Shown here piece by piece: positions 13,609-13,651 of a stretch of 13,651 nt of DNA; position 1 is the stretch's first letter; every line of letters starts with the position of its first letter. The DNA is from Spirosomataceae bacterium (lineage in GTDB: Bacteria; Bacteroidota; Bacteroidia; Cytophagales; Spirosomataceae). The stretch covers positions 1 through 13,651 of the forward strand of contig JALOLW010000052.1 of the NCBI GenBank assembly GCA_025455795.1, read 5' to 3'. The position numbers were made by a program, and so were the translations under genes. A model generated the notes under the pieces. That model worked only from the letters and a program-made list of their open reading frames with translations. It searched no databases and was not told where the DNA came from.

Positions 13609-13651
13609 ATGTATCACAGAAAAATATTTGACAAGCATAACTGCTTTTCGA
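13609..13651 (+). CDS. Possible 5' end of a plus-strand gene (truncated by window edge)
   Basis: An ATG at 13609 opens a frame of 14 codons (MYHRKIFDKHNCFS) that is still open at the window edge. It is preceded by the A-rich GATAAA leader and by a TATTTTTG -7 box inside an inverted repeat, which together resemble a promoter and start in this phylum. The visible part is too short to recognise. It could also be chance, since fourteen open codons carry little weight. Confidence 0.4.
   Translation, partial: MYHRKIFDKHNCFS

Overview
The window looks like chromosomal DNA from a Bacteroidota bacterium, most likely of the Cytophagales (Runella/Spirosoma/Dyadobacter-like). This is inferred from family content: tandem rhomboid proteases next to mutL, a rhomboid with a short charged C-terminal domain, a DUF4905-like protein, a DUF6056-like membrane protein and a LysM/double-psi-barrel protein. 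AT-rich leaders without Shine-Dalgarno sites and TAnnTTTG-type -7 boxes agree with it. No search could be run, so the placement is an inference.

Layout. A truncated plus-strand gene of unknown function ends at 337. It faces the end of a long minus-strand run of ten genes (12471 down to 456). In transcription order these are: GT2 glycosyltransferase A, a DUF6056/GT-C-like membrane protein, a second large GT-C-like membrane protein, GT2 glycosyltransferase B, an MBOAT O-acyltransferase, mutL, rhomboid A, rhomboid B, a DUF4905-like protein and a LysM/DPBB cell-wall protein. Four junctions overlap: three ATGA overlaps and one 14-bp overlap. Gaps of 37-117 bp precede GT2-B, MBOAT, mutL and rhomboid B. 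From about 12472 to 12603 lies a divergent promoter region. To its right is a plus-strand ketoacyl-ACP synthase III (FabH-like), followed by the first codons of another plus-strand ORF behind a perfect inverted repeat.

How the genes may work together. The first five minus-strand genes look like an envelope-glycan modification module. Two polyprenyl-phosphate-sugar synthases (GT2 with C-terminal membrane helices) flank two polytopic proteins with GT-C-like acidic first loops, and an MBOAT could add an acyl group. mutL begins a separate functional block that leads into two intramembrane proteases and a small translationally coupled set ending in a peptidoglycan-binding protein.

Most unusual at sequence level: short tandem repeats (GCAGTRR heptamers and 14-15-bp duplications) sit at three junctions of the glycan module. 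They have become coding sequence, supplying the C-termini of both GT2 proteins and part of the N-terminus of the DUF6056-like protein. No tRNA, rRNA, CRISPR array, transposase or attachment site was seen.
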